Notes under the pieces: model-generated
What the model saw: only the letters and a program-made list of their open reading frames with translations
Database searches by the model: none
Told to the model about the DNA's origin: nothing
Made by a program: the position numbers and the translations under genes
Part shown: positions 36,630 to 47,325 of the stretch, piece after piece
Layout of the letters: each line of letters starts with the position of its first letter
Numbering within the stretch: position 1 is the stretch's first letter
Assembly (NCBI GenBank): GCA_025266875.1
Contig: JALLLT010000001.1
Span: 1,178,001 to 1,242,000 of the forward strand
Origin: Fennellomyces sp. T-0311
Lineage: Eukaryota; Mucoromycota; Mucoromycetes; Mucorales; Lichtheimiaceae
Reading direction: 5' to 3'
DNA length: 64,000 nt

Positions 36630-37641
36630 ATGGCGAACCTTTCGTCATCGAACAACAGCGAGCGGCCGCCCTCGGCATTCCAATGGCCCATTCCATCCGC
36701 CTCATCCGACCTCACCATCAAAGAGATTTTGGACAATTACCAGCATGATCCCGAGCTGCTCAAGCTCGTACTCTCAGCAAAGGCCGAGGAAGACAAAGTA
36801 GGCAAAATGGGAAAAAGCGTCTATTCTGGAAAGTCTAAAATTATCATCATCCACACAGAAACAAACAGCGCAGAGCACTCTGCAAATCGAACGCACGCGC
36901 ATCCAGCAAAGAATCATGGACCTCGATGCGCTTCGGTCGTATCCGCCGCCTGGCGCGGTGGTCTATCCCCAGCAGCAGCACCAGAGCCACCATCAGCCCG
37001 CATCCTACTACAGCCTTCCACCCTTCCAGCAGCAAGTGATTGCACGTGTCACCAGCGACCAGCAGCACCACCAGCCGATATCCCCTGCTGGCTATTACCC
37101 ACACTCTGCACACCCTCTCTGCCCGCCCTCCACCACCGCCGAACCGCAATCCGCCCGCCCGTACTACTACTCCCGAGAACAGACCAGCGTTGGCAAGAAA
37201 CGACCGCATGACGCCAAGCTTTCTCATGATCAGGTTATGGAAGTGCTCAAAGCCAAACTGCAACGCGGCAATGCAGTGGAGAAAAACAAACGTGCCAGAA
37301 CGCTGCCCAATCCGCTGGTGACCACCACGTCCACTACCACCACCACGTCCACCACTACCGCAACCGCAAAGCCGGCGCTGCCACCACCTCCACAGCAGCA
37401 GCAACAGCCCCAGCAGCACCCGCTGTCGACGCCATCACCGCGCTCGGCTCGACCGGTGCTGCCGCCAATCGATACGAGCGTGGGCATGAAGAACCGCGGG
37501 CCACTGTCATCCAACGCATCCCACAAGTTACCGCCCTTCTCGGCGACGGCCGCCCTGGCAGATGCATCGGTCATCAAGGGGGAACGCCGCGTCAAGTCCT
37601 TATCACCGCCTCCCTTTGCTACCACACACCGCAACTCATGA
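36630..37641 (+). CDS. Unrecognised Q/P/S-rich protein with N-terminal helical region
   Basis: Two exons (36630-36797 and 36859-37641) give 316 aa. The N-terminus (MANLSSSNNSERPPSAFQWP) leads to a helical, charged segment of about 45 residues, DLTIKEILDNYQHDPELLKL then VLSAKAEEDK. Through the intron it joins KQTAQSTLQIERTRIQQRIM, likely a coiled coil. The rest is low-complexity: Q/H-rich (YPQQQHQSHHQP), Thr/Pro-rich and poly-Q. A basic motif lies near the middle (VGKKRPHDAKLSHDQVMEVL, then QRGNAVEKNKRAR) and could be a nuclear localisation signal. I believe similar helical N-termini occur in other Mucorales proteins, but I cannot assign a function. A nuclear regulatory role is a guess from composition. 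Confidence 0.65.
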
Positions 37642-37669
37642 TGTTCTTTCTTTATTTTCTTATTATTAT

Positions 37670-37690
37670 TATATATATATATATATATAC
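37670..37690. repeat. (TA)n microsatellite
   Basis: A TA run of about 21 bp in the convergent 3' region between the Q-rich protein gene (+) and the disulfide isomerase gene (-). Confidence 0.9.
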
Positions 37691-37781
37691 AACCACCATC
37701 ACCACAACCACAACCACAGAAGAAAAAGCAACCATAATAAAATGAAAGAGGAGAAGAAGGAGGGGGAAAAGAGGCGCACAC

Positions 37782-39889
37782 TCAGTCTCGTGGCCCTTGT
37801 TTGACGGGTAATATTGACCGGCCTGCTCTGCGGCTCGTCCGCTTGACAAAAACATACAAAATCGCCGCAAACGCCCCGCATGTAATGAGCCAGTGGGCCC
37901 GCAGAATGCCAAAGCCGTGCTGCACACTCTGGCCCACGCGTGCATGGAAGGGTAACGTGGATACGCCAATCAGTGTCTTTTCCGGGATGTCCACCTTGAG
38001 CGCCTGCAGCACACCCTCCGCATCATCCACCGAGAACTTGTTGCCGCTTACATCGTGTGCATAGTACTGGTGAGCCTACAAAACGCTGTTTACTCCACCG
38101 CGGATGACAAAGAGACCCACCAAAGAGCTTACCACCGGGTCGACGATGATCACCGCGGGCAGTCGGTTCGGATGTACCGAGTAGGCGGTCCGTGCATAAT
38201 TGCCCCACGTTGTGCCTTCAAGCATGCCAAACAGGACCCGGTCCGATTTGCTTGCCTTCTGCTGCTTGCTCTGCATTTCCGCGATTGCCCGAAACTTGTC
38301 CACACTGTCCAGATCGCCCTTGTTGATCACCCCCACCACAACCCTGTGCCGCCCTTCCAGAATCTCCGCCGCGTTGCCCGGATTGATGTCGCTCACCAGA
38401 GGGAACTTCTCGCTCTGGATCCACCCCGCCAGCGACTTGCGCACCGTGTCCGTGTTGGTGAACTGGTGCGACGGGTAAATGACATGCTTGCCGTCCTTGG
38501 CAATCAATACTGCAGGCAGGTCTGCAGGCCCAAGATTGAAGTGGCGAACGGCTTGCGAGTCACTTGTCAAGTAGAATCCGAGGCTGCCGGCAAACTGCTG
38601 TGCGACTTGCTGCAACAGACGCTGCGAGTCGCATTATTAAACCAGCATTAGCGAACGGCGCTCTCCCCTTCCCCACTTCCACTCCTCTTTCTTCTGCACC
38701 CTTGAGACACATACCGTCGCTGCATCACGCTCGTCGGCGTACAGGTAGACCAAAGCGACAGGCTCCTGGAACAGTCGGGTCTCAAGCTGACCCCAGTTGA
38801 CGTTGATCACCGTGGGACTAAATGGTTTGTTCGTTGGCGCTTCTGTCTTTTTTCCTAATATGTCTGGTTTTTTCTTACCCAGCCATCTTGGTTGCAAAGC
38901 TAACCAGGCTAACCAGGGACCGGTCGTTGTGGTACTCATGTTCCGCTCCAGCCGTGTACCTAGTGCATCGGTGTTGGCCCGCTATCCCCCAGTCAGCCCA
39001 TTCAAACTTACAGTTTCAGAGTCGGGAATCCGTGGACGCCGTTATTGACACAAACATCTGTCACCAGCTCGATTTAAAACACGTATCGAGTCAACAATCC
39101 ATCAAAAATTACCTCGATGGTTTTCGCAGTTCACCTCGCCGACATTGACTTGTCGCCGAAGATCCTTGGCCATCTGCTCCCAAGCAGGCGCGAGGTTTTG
39201 GCAGTGGCCACACCAGGGCGCATAGTACTTGATAAACCATGTCTGTCCTGACTGTTTCACAGCCTCCAATCCGTTCCCATCCAGGTCAATGGAAACGCCG
39301 TCAGGGTTAGGAGGAACCAGCGTATCGTCAGCTTCTGAAACAGCGTTAGGGTCGTAGTCTCGAGCTTGCTGCTCCACGAATGCCGTCAGCTTCTCCCAAC
39401 TGCGGTCTGCTACCGGATACTCGTCGGCCGGTGCTTTGCCGTCAACAAACAGCTGCAGCGTGGGGAAGTGCTGAACGTGATGCTCGTTGCAAAGGTCCGA
39501 TTGTAAGGTACAGTCGACTTTGGCGAAATGAAAGTTTTCTAGCGATTCGTACTCATCGGCAAGCTGTTGCCACGTAGGTGCTACGTTTATACCCTCGTTA
39601 CCAACGGCGCTTATACTTTAAGAGGAATGCAGAGCTTTTTTCCCTACCGAATCGTTTGCAATGAGGACAGAACGGCGAAAAGTGATTTACGAACCTAGCA
39701 CAGAAATAAAAAGCGCAGTTTAGTAACGCAATCTCGAAAAGCATACCAATGCTGATTGTTTTAAGAGTACCAGAGTCCATATCGAGTGGTAGCTTCAAAG
39801 TCGCCTCCAGTGAGATCTTTCACTTCGGCAGCTGTTGTGTCCCACGGAAAGAATACGGCAGCAATGCACCATGCCCACCAAAAGGTCAT
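37782..39889 (-). CDS. Transmembrane protein disulfide isomerase with two thioredoxin domains
   Basis: A multi-exon gene. The start at 39889 gives MTFWWAWCIAAVFFPWDTTA, a signal peptide for ER entry. Thioredoxin domain 1 has FSPFCPHCKRF (a CPHC active site), then HFAKVDCTLQSDLCNEHHVQ and HFPTLQLFVDGK. Domain 2 has WFIKYYAPWCGHCQNLAPAW (CGHC) and GVHGFPTLKL. Redox-inactive thioredoxin-like regions follow (TVINVNWGQLETRLFQEPVA and HFNLGPADLPAVLIAKDGK). One membrane helix is near the end (HWLITCGAFAAILYVFV), with a short basic tail ending KQGPRD. Layout and anchor fit TMX3/Eps1-type membrane PDIs that help folding or quality control of secretory proteins. A classical KDEL signal is absent. Exon boundaries in the first 400 bp of the coding region are not fully resolved. 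Confidence 0.84.
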
Positions 39890-40445
39890 CGTTGTGTCGT
39901 AAGAAAGGTCGGCAGTAGCTAAATCCGGTCTTGCTTTAAATTATCCGCGAGTGTAACAAACTATCTTGAGGCTGAGGCGTACTACTGCTAGTTTGCGTAG
40001 CATCGAATAGGATTGCTCCATGCACTCACAGAGAATGTCACTCCTTATAGCTGATACTTACAATGGCTTCAATATTGAAACGATTTCTGCGTGCTATAAG
40101 AAAACCTCGTCTGACTACTATGCTCGCGCAAAATTCTGTCCTTAAAGCTATTGATAAGCCATATGATACATTTTTTATATTTAAAACGAGCTATAGAAAG
40201 AGCAACCATGACTAAGTAATAGTGGATCAGTCCCTAATCCAAGAAGAGCTATGAGCTTGTTACTAACGGCCATTATTCGTATCAAAAGGATCCGGCACCA
40301 GTTTCGAACGCTCAAGAGTGGTAAGATCCTCTCGTTTTGGTAGTAGGGTGATACAGGTCTGTATCTGCATAAATCTTGATATAGAGAACTCACACATGCC
40401 AAGGCATGGACTGCTTGGCCGTGATGTGCGTTCGATAATGTTCTA
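39890..40445. other. Intergenic upstream of the disulfide isomerase gene
   Basis: A 556-bp AT-rich segment between the PDI start codon and the left arm of the large inverted repeat. No gene or recognised site. Confidence 0.4.
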
Positions 40446-41291
40446 CAAGTGCATCAGCGCAAAGGAGGACAACCACGATGCTTGAGTATCGGAGAAAGAT
40501 GACGGTTTACTTGCGGAGCAGCAGAAAATTTAGTTGTTGGAGCACTTGGGTGTCAACATGGTCAGGAGTGTACATTGCCTGATAGAAACATTCTGTTGCA
40601 ATGCGCAAGGAACATAGGCGCTGAATGCGAACGGGTCAATACACCCATATATTCGCTTCTACTGCGCACAACTCCTCGTTGGCTCTGTATTGATGGGGCG
40701 AAACAATGCTGTTCTACTATGCGCGAACACATATCGAACCATGCGGCTGCGCATCTCTTAATGAAGACGTTCATTTTTAATGACGGACAGGTGGTTAACA
40801 GACATAATCACTGGATACTACAAGCTACTCAGGGTTTCGAGGTAGAAATGGGACGATAGACATTGATTTTTGGCAATGCTTTCCCAAAACTTAAGGAAGT
40901 GCCTGAAAACGTTTGATGCACCTTGCTCAAAACTCTGACTCTGACTCTCAAAAACTGATACGCCTACTTCAAAAATCGGCATATCTACTACAAAAGATAT
41001 GTGTATGCTTCAAAACAAAATCGCGACATGATCATATCAACAAAGCTCGTACACATTATCAAAAATTTAAACCAAGGATGGAGCATCACAGCTACATACG
41101 TGTGGTGATACATATTATAGTGCAAAAGTTCTTATTTATTTTATGGAGGTAATAAACCTACTCCTAAAGGTATCAGATCTCTCTCTTACGGTTCGAATGT
41201 TTCGCTACATTATTCAAAAGTACGATGAATTACATGCTTGGAAAAAAAGCCATATAGGCTTAAAAAAAGCAGGTTCAATGTAGTTAGAGAC
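40446..41291 (+). repeat. Large inverted repeat, left arm
   Basis: About 846 bp recurring in reverse complement at 42013-42853 with only scattered differences. The outer edge is CAAGTGCATCAGCGC; the inner edge is GTAGTTAGAGAC. A 94-codon frame (40575-40859, beginning MPDRNILLQC) is open in both arms, but the three amino-acid differences between arms (L/P, F/L, G/E) give no sign of protein-level constraint. Antisense frames over the same segment are equally open, so I do not call a gene. Confidence 0.85.
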
Positions 41292-42012
41292 GGAAGATAC
41301 GTAGCGGGAATGCCCACTGTCATAGTTCCCTTGAGAGCCTTGCAGAATCACATATTTTATATGTGACTTCCTTGGAGGGAAGTGGTCAATTCTGGAATGA
41401 GCCGAGCGTTGCTTGATTCACCGTTTTGCTCGCTGTGATCTTACGAGTGGATCAGGTTGTCGATCCGGTGCAGTCCTCGGAGTAGAGGTGGCCCATTTAC
41501 TACGGGTGAGACCAACATCTGAACGCGGGAGGCAGTTCAGTGTATAGCCTATCGAGTGGATGCGGGGATCGAGTTGGGAGACTGCACCGAACGCTTCCAG
41601 CAACTCTTGCATTTGTATATACATACTATAATTTACAGGAGTCCTCTTTTTAAAACTCCAATCGGCGATGTTATCCACTCTGCTGACCTTCTGCGTGTGA
41701 TGACAGCCCTTTAGTAACCTGGTGATACCCGGTGAGTTAATTGTGATTAGAGGAACCGACAATAGCAAACGCATTTAGAAGAGCTATGTGGCAACTCGTA
41801 ATAAAATAACACCCTTAAATGATATGTACTTTGACATTAATGCCCTTTGAACGATGGATAGCGAGTACGAGTCATTTACGATGACAACGAAATCCACTAA
41901 TAGAAAAAGGTAATCTAGACTGAGTGTTTTTCATGGGTGTTTCTAAAGAGAAGAAACATATCTTCCTTACGCATGAAATCACGCTGGAGTTTGTCATACT
42001 TATTTCAGTCTC
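41292..42012. other. Spacer of the large inverted repeat
   Basis: About 720 bp of unique sequence between the arms. It holds a perfect 8-bp hairpin with a 3-nt loop (TCACATAT, loop, ATATGTGA) near 41349-41367. A minus-strand frame of 118 codons (41418-41774) contains SPGITRLLKGCHHTQK and ends LVRSQRAKR. This faintly recalls tyrosine-recombinase or retroelement fragments but is not assignable. No tRNA-like or terminal-repeat motif was found. Confidence 0.4.
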
Positions 42013-42853
42013 TAACTACATTGAACCTGCTTTTTTTAAGCCTATATGGTTTTTTTTCCAAGCATGTAATTCATCGTACTTTTGAATAATGTAGCGAAAC
42101 ATTCGAACCGTAAGAGAGAGATCTGATACCTTTAGGAGTAGGTTTATTACCTCCATAAAATAAATCAGAACTTTTGCACTATAATATGTATCACCACACG
42201 TATGTAGCTGTGATGCTCCATCCTTGGTTTAAATTTTTGATAATGTGTACGAGCTTTGTTGATATGATCATGTCGCGATTTTGTTTTGAAGCATACACAT
42301 ATCTTTTGTAGTAGATATGCCGATTTTTGAAGTAGGCGTATCAGTTTTTGAGAGTCAGAGTCAGAGTTTTGAGCAAGGTGCATCAAACGTTTTCAGGCAC
42401 TTCCTTAAGTTTTGGGAAAGCATTGCCAAAAATCAATGTCTATCGTCCCATTTCTACCTCGAAACCCTGAGTAGCTTGTAGTATCCAGTGATTATGTCTG
42501 TTAACCACCTGTTCGTCATTAAAAATGAGCGTCTTCATTAAGAGATGCGCAGCCGCATGGTTCGATATGTGTTCGCGCATAGTAGAACAGCATTGTTTCG
42601 CCCCATCAATACAGAGCCAACGAGGAGTTGTGCGCGGTAGAAGCGAATATATGGGTGTATTGACCCGTTCGCATTCAGCGCCTATGTTCCTTGCGCATTG
42701 CAACAGAATGTTTCTATCGGGCAATGTACACTCCTGACCATGTTGACACCCAAGTGCTCCAACAACTAAATTTTCTGCTGCTCCGCAAGTAAACCGTCAT
42801 CTTTCTCCGATACTCAAGCATAGTTGTTGTCCTCCTTTGCGCTGATGCACTTG
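42013..42853 (-). repeat. Large inverted repeat, right arm
   Basis: The reverse complement of 40446-41291. The arm starts at GTCTCTAACTAC and ends at GCGCTGATGCACTTG. Sequence immediately outside the two arms is unrelated, and no target-site duplication was recognised. High identity between the arms implies either a recent origin or ongoing homogenisation. Confidence 0.85.
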
Positions 42854-43660
42854 CATGTATTCTTTTGTAACTAAACAGCGATTTCGAATGCTTTGAATCC
42901 TTCTTTGATTGCTAGTACATACCACAGTATGTACGTACGCTGTGTAGAAAGGCTTGCGCATTTTTTAGGCGACCATGCGTTGTGGTTAACCTAGAAGTCA
43001 GGCCATCATATTGTCTCTTTATCTGCATTAGCGCAGTGCTGAATTAGCATTATTACGTATACTGAGCGCCGATATTAGTTCTATGTTCTGAATGCTTGGC
43101 AGACACACTTCGAGATACAATCGGTGAGTGATATCGCTCCACAGTGGTACATATAATACTTTCAAACAACGATAGACCAGGAGTTGATAACAGCATGCCA
43201 TGGTCAAATTATGGTCTACGTACGTTATTTATTTTTATGGAAGGTAAGTGACCTGTTATTGAAGGTAATTATGTTTCTTTACACATATACAAGATTATCT
43301 CTGAGAATACTGAATTGGAAACGGAGGCAGATACTTTGATGGATGAGTCATGAATGTTTGTTTATACGGAACATCATCAATTAAGTATACTTCAATGTCG
43401 GAATAAATACTCATCCTACATTGGAGTGGATTTCCGAATGCCACTTCCAAACGGATATACTACGTACCTATTTGTTATTTCTTATACTGATACCTGGGCC
43501 GTCGTTAAGTAACGCTTTTTTTTTTATCTTTATCATCTTCAGTAAAAGTGTTTCATCTATGACAATTAAGGAAAGACGCGTGTATCGACATTAAAGAAGA
43601 TGTGCGAGGTGCCGTAATTTCCCACCAATGATTGACATACTGTGAATATGAGGGGGCGAA

Positions 43661-43737
43661 ACCCCCAACCCAAGTTGGTAGAGCGTCTGTCTCGTAAAAG
43701 AGAAGGTAGTTTTTAATGCCGCACGATCCTTGAAACC
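43661..43737 (+). pseudogene. Degenerate tRNA-Thr(CGT)-like sequence
   Basis: The 5' half reads like a real tRNA: acceptor-like ACCCCCAACCC, D-arm AAGTTGGTAGAGCG (a good A box), and an anticodon arm beginning TCTGTCTCGTAA with CGT in the loop. After this the sequence breaks down: the 3' side of the anticodon stem does not pair well, and the T-arm is reduced to CGATCCT without a proper B box. It is a relic or a tRNA-derived repeat head rather than a working gene. Confidence 0.5.
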
Positions 43738-44248
43738 TATAATATCTGTTGACTGTCCTGTTTTCCGCTGAGTCCACTAGATACCCTATCTAGTTTCTCT
43801 CTACTCTCCGTTACTCCTCACCAGGGCCACAAGGGCGTTCACTCGAAAAATCCTACCAGCAAAATTCTAGCTTAGTCTTCATTTCCCTTATAATTCATTG
43901 TATTCTGTATGCTTTCCTCTTGATATCTCAAACTACGTACCGCAACTAGTCAGCAACCATGCCCTACAGGGATATATGCTAATTACGACTAGAAATAAAA
44001 AAAAATGTTTGAACTACTGTGAATATGATCACGTGTTACTACTTCTCTTACAAAAAAGTAATCAGAAGCATTACGGCACAGCTACGTATATAGTCAACAT
44101 TATACATCTATCTATAATATAATAGACAACTCCCGAAATTCATCATAAATCTCCTTACTTATTTGGAATACAACACTTTTATTTTTTATACTGTATCCTG
44201 GGTCTCTATGCTGAAAGTCTTTCTAAGAATCCTTTAACTGCCTATGCT

Positions 44249-45100
44249 ATGAGCGAAAACTTCCTTGAGAACACTGCTACCGAGAACCTGAAGCATAATG
44301 CTGAAATCAATACTGTGAGATCTACTCATCACTCAAATGCCTCGAATGCGAACATGAAAAAAAATGATTTGGTTGGACTCATCGAAGTAAGCATTGCCCA
44401 GAAAAATCATGTGGAAGACCATGTATTCCCCTTTGGAACCTCATAATCACGCTCAACGTGGCTGTCACCTTCGCAGGGTATCTCAAACACTCGCGGCTAA
44501 TCATAGCCAGCTTGCTGTCGCCTGTATCGCTGGCGCCAATGTTGTCGATGATAAGGAATCGACCAACTATCAAAGACATGTTTTGCCAGTAATGTATGCC
44601 CAGTGTGATGCGTGTGGTGCGTGTGCCTGGCCCTGAGAAGATAGTCGCGTGAATGAAGAAATAGGTCGAGCCTACCAAATCTGCGTCAGCTATGATATTG
44701 TCGACCTTCCTCGCATCCCTGCCCCACCTCAACTTCTTCTTAACTTGCTGGATGACTCTGGTCTACTGAGAAATCATTTTTTAATAACATCTGCAAGTTT
44801 AACACTGTATTTCGGACTGCGTCTTTGGGTGCCACGGTCGATCATAACGATCAATGCTCCCGATTGAGCATATGCGTTTCACATCCAGGATGTCATATAC
44901 CACCGAATTAGTCCATTGGCGCCTGAAGGAACGCCCCTCCCCGTTTCACGGAAATTTACATCTATGACACTGCTGAGCAGCAAGTTAATGGACGCGCCGA
45001 TATTTTTGAAAGTTAGTTGTATGCAACTTCGAATGAGAATTGAGAGTTCAGCAAAAATCCAAGTGGCAAAAATACTTGGCTGTCAATCAAAATCCTGACT
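44249..45100 (+). pseudogene. Possible decayed coding segment
   Basis: A frame starting MSENFLENTATENLKHNAEI is open for 65 codons with a soluble, charged composition. In a neighbouring frame a hydrophobic stretch follows (ITLNVAVTFAGYLKHSRLII then ASLLSPVSLAPMLSM), and further open pieces occur up to 45100. This would fit a frameshifted membrane-protein gene, but no family is recognised and the pieces could be chance. Confidence 0.2.
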
Positions 45101-45646
45101 TATGAATCTTTTCTTCCTTTCGCATTGATGATAATTGTCGATAGCGGACACCATTTGCAACAATGTATTCAGCATCATTCCACAAGGCAAAAGAAAGATT
45201 TGTACTTCCTATATATGTATAGCAATGTGCTAACTTATTTTCTAATAATAAAATAACTGGACGGATGTATGCTACCTCAGCATAGGTGCAGTAATACCAT
45301 GTTACACTGGGCAGATATGTAAGTTTACGTTAAATATTAGTGGCTCATAGGTAATGGCCACATTTCTTACAGGCGCTCAGCTATCTTCTGTTTGCGTTTG
45401 CCTACGCAGAAAAGGTAGAGGAGTCAGGGAGGAATATATATATATGAGTCGACTATACTTCATCCAAGATGACTACACTCAGGTACTGCTCACCCATCAG
45501 ACCGGGATAGCAAACTTTAACAAGGGCGATACACGATACGAGGAATTACTATACCATTGCTCCTATATAATAAATTCAGAAACTTATTCCAGCGAGCGGT
45601 TGTCTCCAAGCAATAATATAAATATGTGTATGCTGTATACTTAGTG

Positions 45647-45661
45647 TTAGGGTTGTTAGGG
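45647..45661 (+). repeat. Two telomere-like TTAGGG motifs
   Basis: TTAGGGTTGTTAGGGTTTAG contains two TTAGGG units separated by TTG. It lies directly upstream of a GC-rich structured segment in an otherwise AT-rich region. Two units are too few to call an interstitial telomere with confidence. Confidence 0.35.
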
Positions 45662-45691
45662 TTTAGTAGTGTCCGGGTGTAATATAGTATT

Positions 45692-45790
45692 TAAGATGGC
45701 CGAGTCGGCTCACCGTTGAATGACCCGAAGCATAGCGTAGGGGCTCATTCAGTCGAGCAAAGCGAGACAGGTGACGTGCTCGTTATGTAT
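45692..45790. other. GC-rich segment with stem-loop potential
   Basis: In AT-rich surroundings this stretch carries nested inverted repeats: GGCCGAGTCGGC, then TGAATGACCC pairing with GGGGCTCATTCA around a 15-nt loop, then GTCGAGCAAAGCGAGAC. It may be a small structured RNA, a SINE piece or a subtelomeric fragment. No known family was recognised. Confidence 0.35.
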
Positions 45791-46025
45791 AATTACAATA
45801 AAAATGAGGTTACCAGTTGTGATTTTATGGGACTTACTACCGCCGATGCAATGCTAACTAGTTTATGGAAAATGAACCCTGCGGAGTAGCGTACCGATGG
45901 GTTTTGATTTGTGAGTTTGGTGATCTGCTAGACCCAATTAGTATATCTGGCGCCACAAATACCAAGCATTTAAAAGCGAATAGAGTAGCTATATGCCCAT
46001 GAAATAGATAGTTCTCTTGATCCTC

Positions 46026-47325
46026 ATGGGCTTTACATTTCAGGATATCCCCGATCTTACTGGCAAGACAGCCATCGTTACCGGTGCTTCTCAAGGTGTA
46101 AGTCGCCTAGAATGCTCTTGGATATGAATGTATAACTTAGCCGCATTAACAACGCGCCAGATTGGTAAATTATGCGCTCGAGAACTTTCTCGTAAAAACT
46201 GTCAAGTGTAAGTACAAAGGGAGACTTTTTTTTAAGAAAAACAAAAGCCAAACTAGCTGTACTTTAGCATTCTTGCATGTCGCAACGAAGAAACCACGAC
46301 ACCTGTTGTCGACGCCATTAGAAAGGAAACCGGCAATAGCAGAGTCAATTTGATCGTTCTGGATCTTGCGTCCCTTCCTTCTATTAAAAAGTTCGCTGAC
46401 ACGTTTACCGCAAGGTACGGTCAGCTACATATTCTAATCAACAATGCGGCTATTCAGGATGCTCCTGAATATGTAGCGACAGAAGATGGTATGTATTATT
46501 ATTTGTGTATCGTATTGGGGCGTGTTTAACATGGCTTGAATGTAGGGCTCGAATCGATGTTTGCAGTAAATAATGTCGGGCACCATTATCTTACTGTTCT
46601 GCTCTTGCCTTTGCTGAAAAAATCTGCCCCCAGCCGTGTCGTCAATGTCTCGTCTTTGGCACACAAGTTTACAGCACTGATAACTCCTAATTTTGAACAC
46701 ATGAATGACGAGAAAAAATTCCGTAGGTCCACACGCTATGCCGCATCCAAGGCAAGTACCATGTGATAGCCGAAGGTTACCAAATGTACCTAACAATCAG
46801 CAAATTTACCAGGCGGCCAACATTCTCTTTACCCTTGAACTTGATAAGCGACTGAGAGCAAACGGAATCAATCACGTAATGTATCATTTTGGGATTGGTG
46901 TTACACAAATCACTCATCTGCCATGTTGTGTGTGCAGATTCTAGTTAACGCGAATCATCCAGGCGCAGCAAGAACTCAAATGTACCACTCAATTATCCCG
47001 GAGAATTCTTTCATCGATAAATTCTTTGGCAAATATGCCTTTGGTACATCAGAGACTGGGGCAGTTACACAACTTTATCTTGCCACGAGTCCAGAGGTGG
47101 AAGAAACTGATATTCATGGAAAATACTATGTACATATTGCATTCTCCAATGGTATTGTATAAAACGCTTATTCTGATATTTAACTATTATCCATAGGTTC
47201 CTCCGGGAAAGCCGGGTTCAGTAACCAGCTTTTGCAAGTCAGAGGACCAGGCGCAGAAACTTTGGGACATTGTCGAAAATCTGCTCAAGGAAAAAGCCCC
47301 TGGATATGCTGGGGCTGGACTGTAG
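46026..47325 (+). CDS. Short-chain dehydrogenase/reductase (retinol dehydrogenase-like)
   Basis: Seven exons (46026-46097, 46161-46207, 46268-46488, 46546-46751, 46813-46875, 46938-47129, 47197-47325) encode 309 aa with consistent phases. The start is MGFTFQDIPDLTGKTAIVTG. The NADP-binding TGASQGIG motif spans the first intron. Next come NNAAI (in place of the usual NNAG), then SRVVNVSSLAHKF with the catalytic Ser, and RYAASKAANILF with the catalytic Tyr-x3-Lys. The fourth intron has a GC donor (AAG then GCAAGT), a rare but known variant, placed exactly inside the catalytic motif. The C-terminal part (NANHPGAARTQMYHSIIPEN) resembles the RDH/WWOX-like SDR subgroup. Substrate is unknown; likely an alcohol, retinoid-like or lipid carbonyl compound. 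Confidence 0.88.

Larger units (their letters stand above)
42854..46025. other. Gene-poor AT-rich region
   Basis: About 3.2 kb upstream of the short-chain dehydrogenase. It contains a tRNA-Thr relic (43661-43737), a possible decayed coding segment (44249-45100), a telomere-like double motif (45647-45661) and a structured GC-rich segment (45692-45790). Otherwise only short spurious open frames. Confidence 0.45.

Noticed and set aside
36847..37781. Long minus-strand frames of 190 and 183 codons
   Set aside because: Antisense to the Q/P/T-rich coding exon. Their Gly/Val/Cys-rich composition is the complement of CAG/CCA/ACC repeats.
40575..40859. 94-codon frame in the inverted repeat as a gene
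   Set aside because: All three differences between the arms change amino acids and antisense frames are equally open, so there is no sign of coding constraint.
41190..41215. GGTTCGAAT motif resembling a tRNA B box
   Set aside because: No A box or pairing arms at the right distance upstream; it is just part of the inverted-repeat arm.
44379..44732. 117-codon minus-strand frame
   Set aside because: No family recognised and it overlaps an equally plausible decayed plus-strand segment; neither can be supported as a gene.
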